Assembly: GCA_003564055.1 (NCBI GenBank)
Contig: PWSG01000205.1
Coordinates: 1 to 7,640 of the forward strand
Direction: 5' to 3'
Length of the DNA: 7,640 nucleotides
DNA from: Syntrophomonadaceae bacterium
GTDB taxonomy: Bacteria > Bacillota > Dethiobacteria > DTU022
How positions within the stretch are numbered: position 1 is the stretch's first letter; each line of letters opens with the position of its first letter. The translations under genes and the position numbers were made by a program. The notes below the pieces were generated by a model. That model had not been told where the DNA came from. It saw only the letters and a list, made by a program, of their open reading frames with translations, and ran no database searches. This document shows, piece by piece, positions 1 to 6,282 of this stretch.

Positions 1-674
1 ATTGTTAAAACTTTTCTATCATCTTCTCCAATTTCAACTTCCATTTCAAGATAAGGCTGAACCTGCTCATTGACAATTAAAAAATCATAAGTGCCAGGAT
101 CTATAAAGAAAAAGCGGCGACCGTTTTCGGCTATTACAACTTCCCGATCATGAAGCAATTGATACTTAAAAATACTTTCATCTTCCCAGATTTCATCCCA
201 GGTTTCAGCCCAATCTTCTTCTAATAATTCTTCTTCTGTATCTATAGCATCCAAATTAATAAACCCGCCGGGTAAAGCAAAAAAGTATATTACATTGTGG
301 ACGGAGGTGTTCTGGACTAAAAGAGGCGTAGTCCCACCACCACCAACATCAACCTTTGTATCCTCCGCTATATCGAAAACAGAATGGATAACAAAAAAAT
401 CCTGGTTAAAAAGTGATAAATCGTATTCCCCTTCAGGCAGAACAAAGGTAACTGCTTCTCCCGGTGCTATTATTTCATCACCAAGCAGGTCTTCTCCCCA
501 TTCATCTAAGTCTTCACCGAAAAACGCGGCATAAGATATAACAATTTCCTCGGTATTATTGGCAACTTCAATGGAGATACCTTCTTCTTCGGGAACAACA
601 TCACTGTCTCCACAACCTGCTGTTACAACAAGAAAAGAAATACAAATTATCAACAATACTGTTTTGTTAAGCAT
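1..674 (-). CDS. Lipoprotein with two tandem copies of an acidic beta-rich domain (partial, 3' end outside window)
   Basis: The frame stays open from ATG at 674 to the left edge (224 codons), so the C-terminus is missing. A GGAGG ribosome binding site lies 7 bases upstream. Residues 4-20 are a hydrophobic signal peptide ending in a lipobox, VTAGC, with C21 as the predicted lipidated cysteine, so the protein should sit on the outer face of the membrane. The mature part is very acidic. Two similar units are visible: residues 33-110 (VANNT, DEWGEDLLGD, APGEAVTFVLPEGEYDL) and 118-224 (VQNTS, EDWAETWDEIWEDE, IAENGRRFFFIDPGTYDF). A GGGG linker at 111-114 joins them. The second unit has an insertion of about 10-15 residues around the Trp segment. 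This layout (N.T, W.ED, PG....F, PG.YD) looks like a small beta-sandwich module seen in bacterial lipoproteins of unknown role; that family link is from memory. No enzymatic motif is visible. It is divergent from the efflux pump gene and may share regulation with it. Confidence 0.88.
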   Translation of the reverse strand, partial: MLNKTVLLIICISFLVVTAGCGDSDVVPEEEGISIEVANNTEEIVISYAAFFGEDLDEWGEDLLGDEIIAPGEAVTFVLPEGEYDLSLFNQDFFVIHSVFDIAEDTKVDVGGGGTTPLLVQNTSVHNVIYFFALPGGFINLDAIDTEEELLEEDWAETWDEIWEDESIFKYQLLHDREVVIAENGRRFFFIDPGTYDFLIVNEQVQPYLEMEVEIGEDDRKVLT

Positions 675-755
675 AACAAACCTCCGTAACATTACTCTAA
701 GTTGAATACTGCAGACTTGCGCTTCTATTTATAAATAACCTTGCTTATCTTTGTC

Positions 756-783
756 ATTTTACCATATATACTTTTATAATCAA
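756..783 (-). promoter_or_regulatory. Sigma-A-type promoter for the lipoprotein gene
   Basis: Read on the minus strand, TTGATT (778-783) is a -35 candidate, followed by a 16-base spacer and TAAAAT (756-761) as -10. The TGG directly before the -10 gives an extended -10 (TGnTAAAAT). The predicted leader is about 75 bases, ending in the GGAGG site before the ATG at 674. The -35 lies inside the CTTTTATA/TATAAAAG palindrome described separately, so a repressor bound there would block it. Confidence 0.5.
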
Positions 784-838
784 GTAATGTATAAAAGCAA
801 AGTGGGCAGAGAACCTTTTATACATTATAATATAAAGG
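771..838. promoter_or_regulatory. Array of CTTTTATA half-sites, candidate operator for the divergent lipoprotein and MATE genes
   Basis: Four half-sites alternate in orientation: CTTTTATA at 771-778, TATAAAAG at 790-797, CTTTTATA at 815-822 and TATAAAGG at 831-838 (the last lacks one A). The two inner sites extend to a perfect 13-bp inverted repeat, TAATGTATAAAAG (785-797) with CTTTTATACATTA (815-827), separated by 17 bases and with centres 30 bp apart. The first pair covers the minus-strand -35 and the second pair covers the plus-strand -10. MATE pumps of the MepA type are often controlled by MarR- or TetR-like repressors, but no regulator gene is in this window. A long stem-loop is the alternative reading. 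AT-rich composition makes chance matches easier, though 13 perfect pairs is more than expected. Confidence 0.5.
803..831 (+). promoter_or_regulatory. Sigma-A-type promoter for the MATE gene
   Basis: A perfect TATAAT -10 at 826-831 is preceded by TGGGCA at 803-808 (4 of 6 matches to TTGACA) with an ideal 17-base spacer. The start of transcription would fall near 838, leaving a leader of about 35 bases that contains the AAAGGAG site at 857-863. The -10 overlaps one arm of the 13-bp inverted repeat. Confidence 0.6.
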
Positions 839-871
839 GGGTTTTGACGTGTTTCTAAAGGAGTTGTTTTT

Positions 872-2260
872 TTGAAAGAACAAAGTGAAAGGTTAGGCAG
901 GGATCCGATTCCCAGCCTTTTGGCAAGTCTGGCCGTTCCAGCTGCAGTGGGCATGTTGGTTATGGCCCTGCACAGTGTTATCGACACAATATATATCGCC
1001 CGCGGTGTCGGTACAATCGGTGTCGCAGCTGTGGCTATATCATTTCCTGTCCAAATGTTTTTTTTAGCCCTGGCCGGCGCGCTGGGTATCGGCGGCGGTT
1101 CTGTTATTTCGCGGGCCCTGGGAGCAGTTGATCTTGACAAAGCCAACCGCGCTTTCGGCAACATTTTAAGCATGATAATTTTCGTCAGCCTCCTCGGGGC
1201 ATTTCTTGGTCTGGTTTATTTAACCCCAATGTTAGGGCTTTTCGGGGCAAGCGATACAATTATGCCCTATGCCTGCGATTACCTGGGGATAATTCTTTAC
1301 GGCACCATATCTTTCGCTTTTGGCTTCTCGATTAACAATGTTGTTCGTGCTGAAGGCAACGCTAAAATGGCCATGATAATCATGATCATGTCTTCGGTTT
1401 TAAACATACTATTTACACCAGTTTTTATGTTTGCTCTTAATATGGGCATGAGAGGAGCAGCTTTTGGCACAATTACGGCCCAGGGAATTACTGCTGTATA
1501 CCTTTTACTTTATTTCATAACAGGCAGAAGCAGCCTTTCAATCAAGCTTTCTTACCTGATGCCCGACATTCAATTGATTAAGGAAATATTGGCTATCGGG
1601 GCTTCCGCTTTTGCCCGCCAGGGTTCGGCCAGCGTTATGCTGGTCATTGCCAACAATTTGCTTATTTATTACGGAGGAGACCTTGCTGTTGCCGTGCTGG
1701 GTATAATTCACAGGGTAATGATGTTTACACTGATGCCGATCCTTGGAATCGTCCAGGGAACACTGCCACTTGTAGGCTTCAATTACGGGGCAGGTAAATT
1801 TATGCGGGTTAATAGTTCGATTACCCTGGCTATGAAAGTATCTACCATAATTTCTTTTGGTGCTTTTTTACTGGTGATGACAATACCCGGCCTTCTTATG
1901 AAGATATTTACAACCGATCCGAATGTAATAGAAATGGGCAAATCTGCCCTGCGAATTATGTTTGCCCTGTCGATGACTGTCGGCGTGCAGATGATTACCG
2001 GGGGAGTATTTCAGGCCCTTGGAAAAGCAAGAGAAGCTTTTGTAATGTCACTGGCCAGACAGGTCCTATTTTTAATTCCCCTGCTGCTCCTGCTGCCCCT
2101 ATTTTTTGATTTGACAGGGGTTTGGCTTGCTTTCCCACTGGCCGAACTGTTCTCTTTCCTTCTGGCGCTCTGGTTAATCAGGCGTCATCATACTTTCTTT
2201 TTTTCTGGCAGCATGAATATGGCAGAGCTATCGTTAGAAGCAGGAAAAAGCTCAGAATAA
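872..2260 (+). CDS. MATE family multidrug efflux transporter, MepA-like
   Basis: The 462-residue product has the length and hydrophobic profile of a 12-helix MATE antiporter, which exports cationic drugs or metabolites across the membrane in exchange for Na+ or H+. The start is TTG at 872, chosen because AAAGGAG ends 8 bases upstream. Visible family features: the first helix with PAAVGMLVMALHSVIDTIYIARGVGT (about 22-48, split here by its acidic D38), the small-residue stretch LGIGGGSVISRALG (71-84), the helix 4-5 connector RAEGNAKMAM (159-168) marking the first half, and in the second half LGIVQGTLPLVGFNYGA (291-307) and the GGVFQALGKARE region (377-388). Two six-helix halves meet near 215-240. 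No frameshift or truncation is seen. The substrate cannot be read from sequence. It has its own promoter, is divergent from the lipoprotein gene, and ends 25 bases from the end of the convergent small membrane protein gene. Confidence 0.93.
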   Translation: MKEQSERLGRDPIPSLLASLAVPAAVGMLVMALHSVIDTIYIARGVGTIGVAAVAISFPVQMFFLALAGALGIGGGSVISRALGAVDLDKANRAFGNILSMIIFVSLLGAFLGLVYLTPMLGLFGASDTIMPYACDYLGIILYGTISFAFGFSINNVVRAEGNAKMAMIIMIMSSVLNILFTPVFMFALNMGMRGAAFGTITAQGITAVYLLLYFITGRSSLSIKLSYLMPDIQLIKEILAIGASAFARQGSASVMLVIANNLLIYYGGDLAVAVLGIIHRVMMFTLMPILGIVQGTLPLVGFNYGAGKFMRVNSSITLAMKVSTIISFGAFLLVMTIPGLLMKIFTTDPNVIEMGKSALRIMFALSMTVGVQMITGGVFQALGKAREAFVMSLARQVLFLIPLLLLLPLFFDLTGVWLAFPLAELFSFLLALWLIRRHHTFFFSGSMNMAELSLEAGKSSE

Positions 2261-2285
2261 TAATATAGCTTTGAATCTTGACCGT

Positions 2286-2633
2286 TTAAGCCCACAGAAA
2301 GGGCAGAAAAAATATAGCCATCACAGCAGTAAAAACTATAACCAAACTGAAAGTCAGAGCACCGAGGATTACCCCCAGGCGAGCCCGGCGCCTGTTTTTA
2401 TAATCTTCCGGCGGCACCTTGTTTTTGGCTATCAGCCCAATTACAAATGCTGCTGCTGACAAGGGCAATACTATGGTTCGCAGCAAATCAACAAGACCCA
2501 GTATCTCTATTTTAAATGCAGCCAATACCGCCAGGGGCAAAAGTATTACACTGCCCAGCCCAAGGAAAAGGGCGATCCGGGAAAGTTTAGAAACAGTCTG
2601 CTGCTCTTCTTCACAAAAGGTTTCTGTTGCCAT
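2286..2633 (-). CDS. Small three-helix membrane protein, DUF4190-like
   Basis: This 115-residue protein starts at ATG 2633 with GGAGG(A) 5-6 bases upstream, which makes it a credible gene despite its size. A short acidic N-terminus (residues 1-15, CEEEQQ) precedes three hydrophobic segments at about 19-41, 46-69 and 86-112. A basic loop (NKVPPEDYKNRRRAR, 71-85) lies between the second and third. The pattern of a small helix pair followed by R..LG.ILG at the start of the last helix resembles DUF4190 proteins, which have no assigned activity; the match is by eye. It converges with the MATE gene with only 25 bases between stop codons and no clear terminator between them, so the transcripts may overlap. 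Confidence 0.75.
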   Translation of the reverse strand: MATETFCEEEQQTVSKLSRIALFLGLGSVILLPLAVLAAFKIEILGLVDLLRTIVLPLSAAAFVIGLIAKNKVPPEDYKNRRRARLGVILGALTFSLVIVFTAVMAIFFLPFLWA

Positions 2634-2706
2634 TTATTTCCTCCATTCAAACATTTTCATTTTTATCAGAATCCTTAAATTCTCATCTTTCTATTATCAT
2701 TACAAG

Positions 2707-2736
2707 ATTATATTTACAGCGTTTATATAAAAATAA
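2707..2736 (-). promoter_or_regulatory. Possible promoter for the DUF4190-like gene
   Basis: On the minus strand a perfect TATAAT -10 lies at 2707-2712. The -35 is poor: TTATTT at 2731-2736 with an 18-base spacer is the best reading. It sits about 75 bases upstream of the ATG in AT-rich sequence, so a chance match is possible. Confidence 0.3.
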
Positions 2737-2862
2737 AAGCACAGTGGCCTAACCAATCTAAAGTTTCGCCAGCACAGAAAAGGAATATAACTCACCTTCA
2801 GAAACTTGACATTTTCACGCTAAATCAAGGTTTTTAGCAGATTATAAAGCGAAACCCTTAAT

Positions 2863-2919
2863 TCAGTTGAAGACCTTCAAAGCCCGGCTATCAATTTTTG
2901 CTTTAGGTGCTTTTTTCAT
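2863..2919 (-). CDS. Possible 18-residue basic peptide
   Basis: An ATG at 2919 is preceded by AAGGAAG with an 8-base gap, as good as the sites of the real genes here. The frame reads MKKAPKAKIDSRALKVFN and then TGA. The peptide is basic and has no membrane segment. No family is recognised. After the stop, a bulged stem-loop (2827-2859) follows on the same strand, which could end a short transcript but lacks a strong T-run. It could equally be a decayed gene start or chance. Confidence 0.25.
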   Translation of the reverse strand: MKKAPKAKIDSRALKVFN

Positions 2920-3088
2920 ATCAGCCACTTCCTTTCTTGCAAGCCCTATTTATAATTTCTTTATAAAACAGGCATATCCCTTCTTAGACGGCAAACAATA
3001 AACCGCTCAACTCTCCCGGCTGCTGGACCTTAAGTTGTAAGTTGTAGATTAAATATATACATGATAGAATTCTGCTGAGGTGAAAAAA

Positions 3089-3340
3089 GTGGGGCTTATT
3101 ACCTGGATACTGGTAGGGATAATCGCCGGGTGGATGGCAGGTTTTACGATGAAGGGCAGAGGTTTTGGCTGTTTCGGCAATATTGTAATCGGAATTGTCG
3201 GGGCCCTGGTCGGCGGGTGGCTGGCAGGCGCTCTTTTTAATATCCAACACCCGATTACCGGGTTAAACCTGAACACCATTATCGTTGCCTTCCTTGGAGC
3301 CGTGGTTGTTCTCTATATAGCCAGGCTGGTAAAGATTTAA
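3089..3340 (+). CDS. GlsB/YeaQ/YmgE family small membrane protein (transglycosylase-associated protein family)
   Basis: The 83-residue product begins GLITWILVGIIAGWMAG after the initiator. This matches the conserved family start (GLI.WI..G.IAGW.A) and places the N-terminus at GTG 3089. An in-frame GTG at 3080 is less likely because it overlaps the only ribosome binding site, GAGGTG at 3077-3082, whereas 3089 sits 6 bases after that site. Three hydrophobic segments follow: about 2-18, a Gly-rich middle helix GNIVIGIVGALVGGWLAG (31-48), and a final helix NTIIVAFLGAVVVLYIA (62-78). The middle Gly-rich helix and total length fit the family. Members are stress-associated inner-membrane proteins without a proven activity, and the family name reflects no demonstrated transglycosylase role. 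The gene lies 72 bases before the rRNA methyltransferase gene on the same strand, possibly separated by a weak terminator. Confidence 0.87.
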   Translation: MGLITWILVGIIAGWMAGFTMKGRGFGCFGNIVIGIVGALVGGWLAGALFNIQHPITGLNLNTIIVAFLGAVVVLYIARLVKI

Positions 3341-3358
3341 CAACTTGCATGAAACTAA

Positions 3359-3385
3359 AGCTCTGCGTGGGCAGCTAGATTTTTC
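3359..3385 (+). terminator. Weak rho-independent terminator candidate after the GlsB-like gene
   Basis: AGCTCTGC and GCAGCT can pair as six base pairs with a 2-base bulge around a GTGG loop, followed after a short AGA by a run of five T. The stem is short and bulged, so read-through into the methyltransferase gene is plausible. Confidence 0.35.
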
Positions 3386-3412
3386 ATTCAATCAAATAAT
3401 CGAGGTGTCTGA

Positions 3413-4783
3413 ATGACAAAAAAAGTTAACAGGCTGCCCTGCGGGGAAGGGGAAAAACATACTGTAGAAATCAGCGATCTTAACCACCGCGGAGAAGGAG
3501 TAGGCAAAACAGCAGGCTATACCCTGTTTATTCCTGGAGCGCTGCCCGGTGAGAAAGTAAAAGCTCGCATTTCTAGTGTTCATAAAAGTTATGCTGAAGC
3601 TAATCTGCTCTTTAGGAACAGTTCCTCTTCACATCGGGTTAAACCTCCGTGCCTTTATTTCTTTTCTTGTGGTGGTTGTCAGCTGCAGCACCTTGAATAT
3701 GAAAAGCAACTGGCTTGGAAGCATAAAATGGTTACTGAAACCTTAAGGCGCATAGCCGGTGTAGAAATCACAGCAAAATCTCCACTGGGTATGAAAAACC
3801 CCTGGCACTACCGTAATAAAGCTCAAATTCACTTTGGCCTGGAAAAAGACTATATCAGGGCTGGTTTTTACGAAACCAGGAGCAAGCGAATCATTGACAT
3901 TGAAGAATGTCTGGTCCAGCATCCAATCAATTCGCGGGCAATCAATGCTATTCGCAGAGCACTTCAGCAGTATGCCGCAAAAGAAAATGTAACCAACCCG
4001 GATAAGCTGCCCATCACCGGCGCTGCAATTCGTGCTTCATTTACAACCGCTAAATGCCTCGTTACCCTGACCGGCAGAGAGAAAAATGGCCGGGTAAAAC
4101 ATGAACACTTAATGAAGCTGGCGGGCTTAATCAATGCCCAAACTGATCATCAAACAACCGGTATTGTTCTCCAACAGGCATGCAAAAAGGGTCTTAATGA
4201 TTTTACCCTGTATGGACAACCTTATATTGAAGAAGATATAGCTCCTTTCCGCTATCGTATATCCCCCCGATCATTTTTCCAGGTTAACACAGCGCAGGCG
4301 GCAGTACTCTACCAGCAAGCTGCCTCACTGGCGGGCAACCCGAAAAGTGCATATGATTTATACTGCGGCACAGGCAACTTTTCTCTCTACCTTAGCATTA
4401 AAGCGGAGAAGGTAATTGGTATCGACTCTTCCCGGGCTGCCATAACTGATGCCCGTGTAAATGCTTCTGAAAACAAGGTGAAAAACATTGAATTTATAAA
4501 TGCCCGCACCGAAGATATGCAAACCCTCCTGCTTAAAGGCAAAAACCCGAAAACAATTTTCCTGAACCCACCCCGTAAGGGCTGCTCAAAAGCCCTTCTT
4601 AATACAGTCGCTGAAGCAAAACCGGAGTGCTTAGTTTACATTTCCTGTAATCCTGCCACCCTGGCCCGCGACATAAAACACCTTCAGCAATATAATTATT
4701 CCGCAATCCTGGTCCAGCCCGTTGACATGTTCCCCCACACCAGCCATATTGAAACCATAACCCTACTCCAAAACATGACCTAA
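3413..4783 (+). CDS. rlmD: 23S rRNA (uracil-C5)-methyltransferase, RlmD/RlmCD (RumA) family, with Asn in the DPPR motif
   Basis: This 456-residue enzyme should transfer a methyl group from S-adenosylmethionine to C5 of a uridine in 23S rRNA. ATG 3413 follows GAGGTG by 5 bases. A TRAM RNA-binding domain covers about residues 10-70 (GEGVGK at 28-33, PGALPGEKV at 41-49). A [4Fe-4S] site is formed by C80, C86, C89 (CGGC) and C166, with the expected spacing. The Rossmann methyltransferase domain has motif I DLYCGTGNFSL (315-325) and acidic D338. The nucleophile is C412 in SCNP (411-414) and the general base is E447 in SHIE. The gap of 35 residues between them equals that of E. coli RlmD (C389, E424). 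The oddity is LNPPRKGC at 384-391: N385 replaces the Asp that in E. coli RlmD (D363) contacts the target uracil. The exact rRNA position (747, 1939 or both, as for B. subtilis RlmCD) cannot be read from sequence. The gene symbol is given at family level. Confidence 0.9.
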   Translation: MTKKVNRLPCGEGEKHTVEISDLNHRGEGVGKTAGYTLFIPGALPGEKVKARISSVHKSYAEANLLFRNSSSSHRVKPPCLYFFSCGGCQLQHLEYEKQLAWKHKMVTETLRRIAGVEITAKSPLGMKNPWHYRNKAQIHFGLEKDYIRAGFYETRSKRIIDIEECLVQHPINSRAINAIRRALQQYAAKENVTNPDKLPITGAAIRASFTTAKCLVTLTGREKNGRVKHEHLMKLAGLINAQTDHQTTGIVLQQACKKGLNDFTLYGQPYIEEDIAPFRYRISPRSFFQVNTAQAAVLYQQAASLAGNPKSAYDLYCGTGNFSLYLSIKAEKVIGIDSSRAAITDARVNASENKVKNIEFINARTEDMQTLLLKGKNPKTIFLNPPRKGCSKALLNTVAEAKPECLVYISCNPATLARDIKHLQQYNYSAILVQPVDMFPHTSHIETITLLQNMT

Positions 4784-4791
4784 CATAACAG

Positions 4792-4825
4792 GTTCAACAA
4801 TTGGGGTCAGCCCTGAAAATTGAAC
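4792..4825. repeat. Imperfect palindrome with GGGGTCAGCCCTGAAAATTGAA core, REP-like
   Basis: Nested inverted repeats are present: GTTCAA (4792-4797) with TTGAAC (4820-4825), CAATT (4798-4802) with AATTG (4818-4822), and a GGG-TCAG-CCC core. The GGGGTCAG....TGAAAATTGAA wording resembles dispersed palindromes seen in many copies in Clostridia and deltaproteobacteria, sometimes near IS200-like/RAYT transposases. That resemblance is from memory and only one partial copy is visible here. It lies between the methyltransferase stop and the TraB-like gene and could also act as a weak transcript-end hairpin. Confidence 0.4.
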
Positions 4826-4915
4826 TTGTTTATTGTTAATTACATTGCAGGACCAAAATATGTTATTATTACTGATGGCAAGATAGGTTAGCCAGTAACA
4901 AGGGGATGTGATCTA

Positions 4916-6091
4916 TTGACCAGCGGGAATGTTCACCGTGTAGAATTGGAAGAACGAGAAATAGTATTAATCGGTACTGCCCACGTTTCCAAACAAAGTG
5001 TTGACGAGGTAAGAGAAGTTATTGCCGCAGAAAGACCCGACACTGTTTGTGTGGAGCTATGCCAGGCCCGTTACCAGTCGATTGTTGATACTGAAACATG
5101 GAAAAATACCGATATAATTAAAATTATCAAAGAAGGTAAAGCATTGCTTTTGCTTGCCAAGCTCGCTTTATCCTCTTATCAAAAAAAGTTAGCGCGGAAA
5201 TTTGGTATTAAACCGGGAGAAGAAATGATGCAGGCCATTAACTCGGCAAAAGAAATCGGCGCCGAACTCTGCCTTGCCGATCGAGACATTCAGATAACTA
5301 TGCTCAGGCTGTGGAGAAAAATTGGTTTCTGGGGGAAAATTAAGCTTTTCTTTCACTTTATGTTAGGCATGTTTTTAGATGAAGATTTAACCGAGGAAGA
5401 CCTGGAAAAAATGAAAAGCCAGGATATGCTCAGCGCTGCCCTGGAGGAGCTTTCGAAAGTCTTTCCCCAACTTAAATCGATTGTTATTGATGAAAGGGAT
5501 TGTTACCTGGCCCAAAAGATTAAGGAAGCTCCCGGCAGCAAAGGTGTAGGTGTTCTCGGCGCAGGCCATATCCCGGGCATAAAAAAAACACTGGACAGCG
5601 ACCACGACCTTGAAGAACTTAACAAGGTTATACCACCTTCCAGGGCAACCAAAATAATCGGCTGGGGTATTCCTATTTTTATTATCACTATTATTGCCTC
5701 GACTTTTTCCGTCGACAGGGCTACAGGGATAGATCAAATGATCAGCTGGATTCTCTGGAATGGCTCTTTGGGAGTTTTAGGAGCAATCCTTGCTTTTGCC
5801 CACCCGCTGGCTATTTTAACCGCATTTGTTGCCGCTCCAATAAGTTCATTAAGCCCCCTGCTCGCTGCTGGCTGGTTTGCAGGGCTGACCGAAGCCCTGG
5901 TTAGGAAACCAAGTGTAATCGACTTTGAAAACCTATCAGAAGATATGCACACTCTCAGAGGCTTTTGGCGTAACAAAGTAACCCACATTCTGCTGGTAGT
6001 TGTCTTCGCCAATTTAGGAAGCACAATAGGGACTATTATTGGTGGGGCTGATGTAGTCAGCAAGTTTATCAGCACCTTTTTCGGCCCTTAA
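4916..6091 (+). CDS. TraB/PrgY family membrane protein
   Basis: The 391-residue product carries the conserved TraB core. GTAHVS is at 20-25, VELCQARY at 46-53 (the VELC..R signature), ADRDIQITMLR at 121-131, IDERDCYLAQKI at 191-202, and VLGAGHIPGI at 213-222. The family shares a fold with GumN/TIKI-type putative proteases, and the His and Glu of these motifs are the likely metal or catalytic residues. The C-terminal part has hydrophobic segments at about 247-264, 276-297, 298-324 and 355-378, so the core is probably anchored with its globular domain in the cytoplasm. In Enterococcus faecalis, plasmid TraB/PrgY reduces endogenous pheromone activity, but chromosomal homologues like this are of unknown function. 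The start is TTG 4916, preceded by AAGGGG with a 10-base gap. No other start with a better site was seen. It appears to be a stand-alone gene. Confidence 0.9.
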   Translation: MTSGNVHRVELEEREIVLIGTAHVSKQSVDEVREVIAAERPDTVCVELCQARYQSIVDTETWKNTDIIKIIKEGKALLLLAKLALSSYQKKLARKFGIKPGEEMMQAINSAKEIGAELCLADRDIQITMLRLWRKIGFWGKIKLFFHFMLGMFLDEDLTEEDLEKMKSQDMLSAALEELSKVFPQLKSIVIDERDCYLAQKIKEAPGSKGVGVLGAGHIPGIKKTLDSDHDLEELNKVIPPSRATKIIGWGIPIFIITIIASTFSVDRATGIDQMISWILWNGSLGVLGAILAFAHPLAILTAFVAAPISSLSPLLAAGWFAGLTEALVRKPSVIDFENLSEDMHTLRGFWRNKVTHILLVVVFANLGSTIGTIIGGADVVSKFISTFFGP

Positions 6092-6232
6092 ACCACTGTC
6101 TTTTCTACCCCGAACAGGCAGTGTTATTAATCGTTTCCGACAAAGTGGGGTGAATATGCATTATACATCCTTCAGGTCGCAAATGGTGGATTTAAAAACG
6201 ACTGTATTCATTGTCATAGCTAAATGAACCAG

Positions 6233-6253
6233 GGTGTTTTAATCTAAAACACC
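6233..6253. terminator. Perfect 8-bp stem-loop, possible transcript-end hairpin
   Basis: GGTGTTTT (6233-6240), a 5-base loop AATCT and AAAACACC (6246-6253) form an uninterrupted stem. It lies about 140 bases after the TraB-like stop, between two convergent genes. There is no T-run directly after the stem on either strand, so it is not a canonical rho-independent terminator. A protein-binding dyad or part of the adjoining repeat are alternatives. Confidence 0.35.
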
Positions 6254-6282
6254 ATTACCGATTACTGACTTTATATTTAAGC

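Larger units (their letters stand above)
2634..3088. other. Intergenic stretch of about 455 bases without a recognised gene
   Basis: This stretch lies between the divergent DUF4190-like and GlsB-like genes. It holds the possible promoter at 2707-2736, a possible 18-codon ORF at 2863-2919 and a weak bulged stem-loop (AAGGTTT 2827-2833 with AAACCCTT 2852-2859). It also holds a 7-bp tandem duplication AGTTGTA at 3033-3046 just upstream of the GlsB-like gene. No tRNA, riboswitch consensus or strong rho-independent terminator was recognised. Confidence 0.6.

Noticed and set aside
754..1173. Minus-strand open frame of 139 codons overlapping the divergent promoter region and the start of the MATE gene
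   Set aside because: It lies antisense to a clear MATE coding region, is rich in Ala/Pro/Thr typical of a shadow frame, and has no ribosome binding site at its start.
2247..2304. Possible bidirectional terminator between the MATE and DUF4190-like genes (AAAGCT/AGCTTT and GCCC/GGGC pairs)
   Set aside because: The first stem is 6 bp with a 14-base loop and the second only 4 bp inside the coding end of the small gene. Neither is stable enough to call.
2806..2848. Perfect TTGACA followed by TATAAA
   Set aside because: The boxes are 31 bases apart, far from the 16-18 needed for a promoter.
3042..3070. Extended -10 (TGATAGAAT) upstream of the GlsB-like gene
   Set aside because: It would start transcription at about 3077, on top of the ribosome binding site, leaving no usable leader.
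3080..3088. GTG at 3080 as the start of the GlsB-like gene
   Set aside because: It overlaps the only ribosome binding site. GTG 3089 fits both the spacing and the family N-terminus.
2984..3279. Two overlapping minus-strand open frames opposite the GlsB-like gene
   Set aside because: The plus strand encodes a complete GlsB/YeaQ protein with the correct N-terminal motif, so these are shadows.
5387..6075. Several minus-strand open frames opposite the TraB-like gene
   Set aside because: They are antisense to conserved TraB motifs and membrane helices, lack ribosome binding sites and resemble no family.
6156..6227. Plus-strand ORF of 23 codons preceded by GGGGTG
   Set aside because: The GGGGTG lies only 3 bases before the ATG, too close for normal initiation, and the peptide has no recognisable feature.
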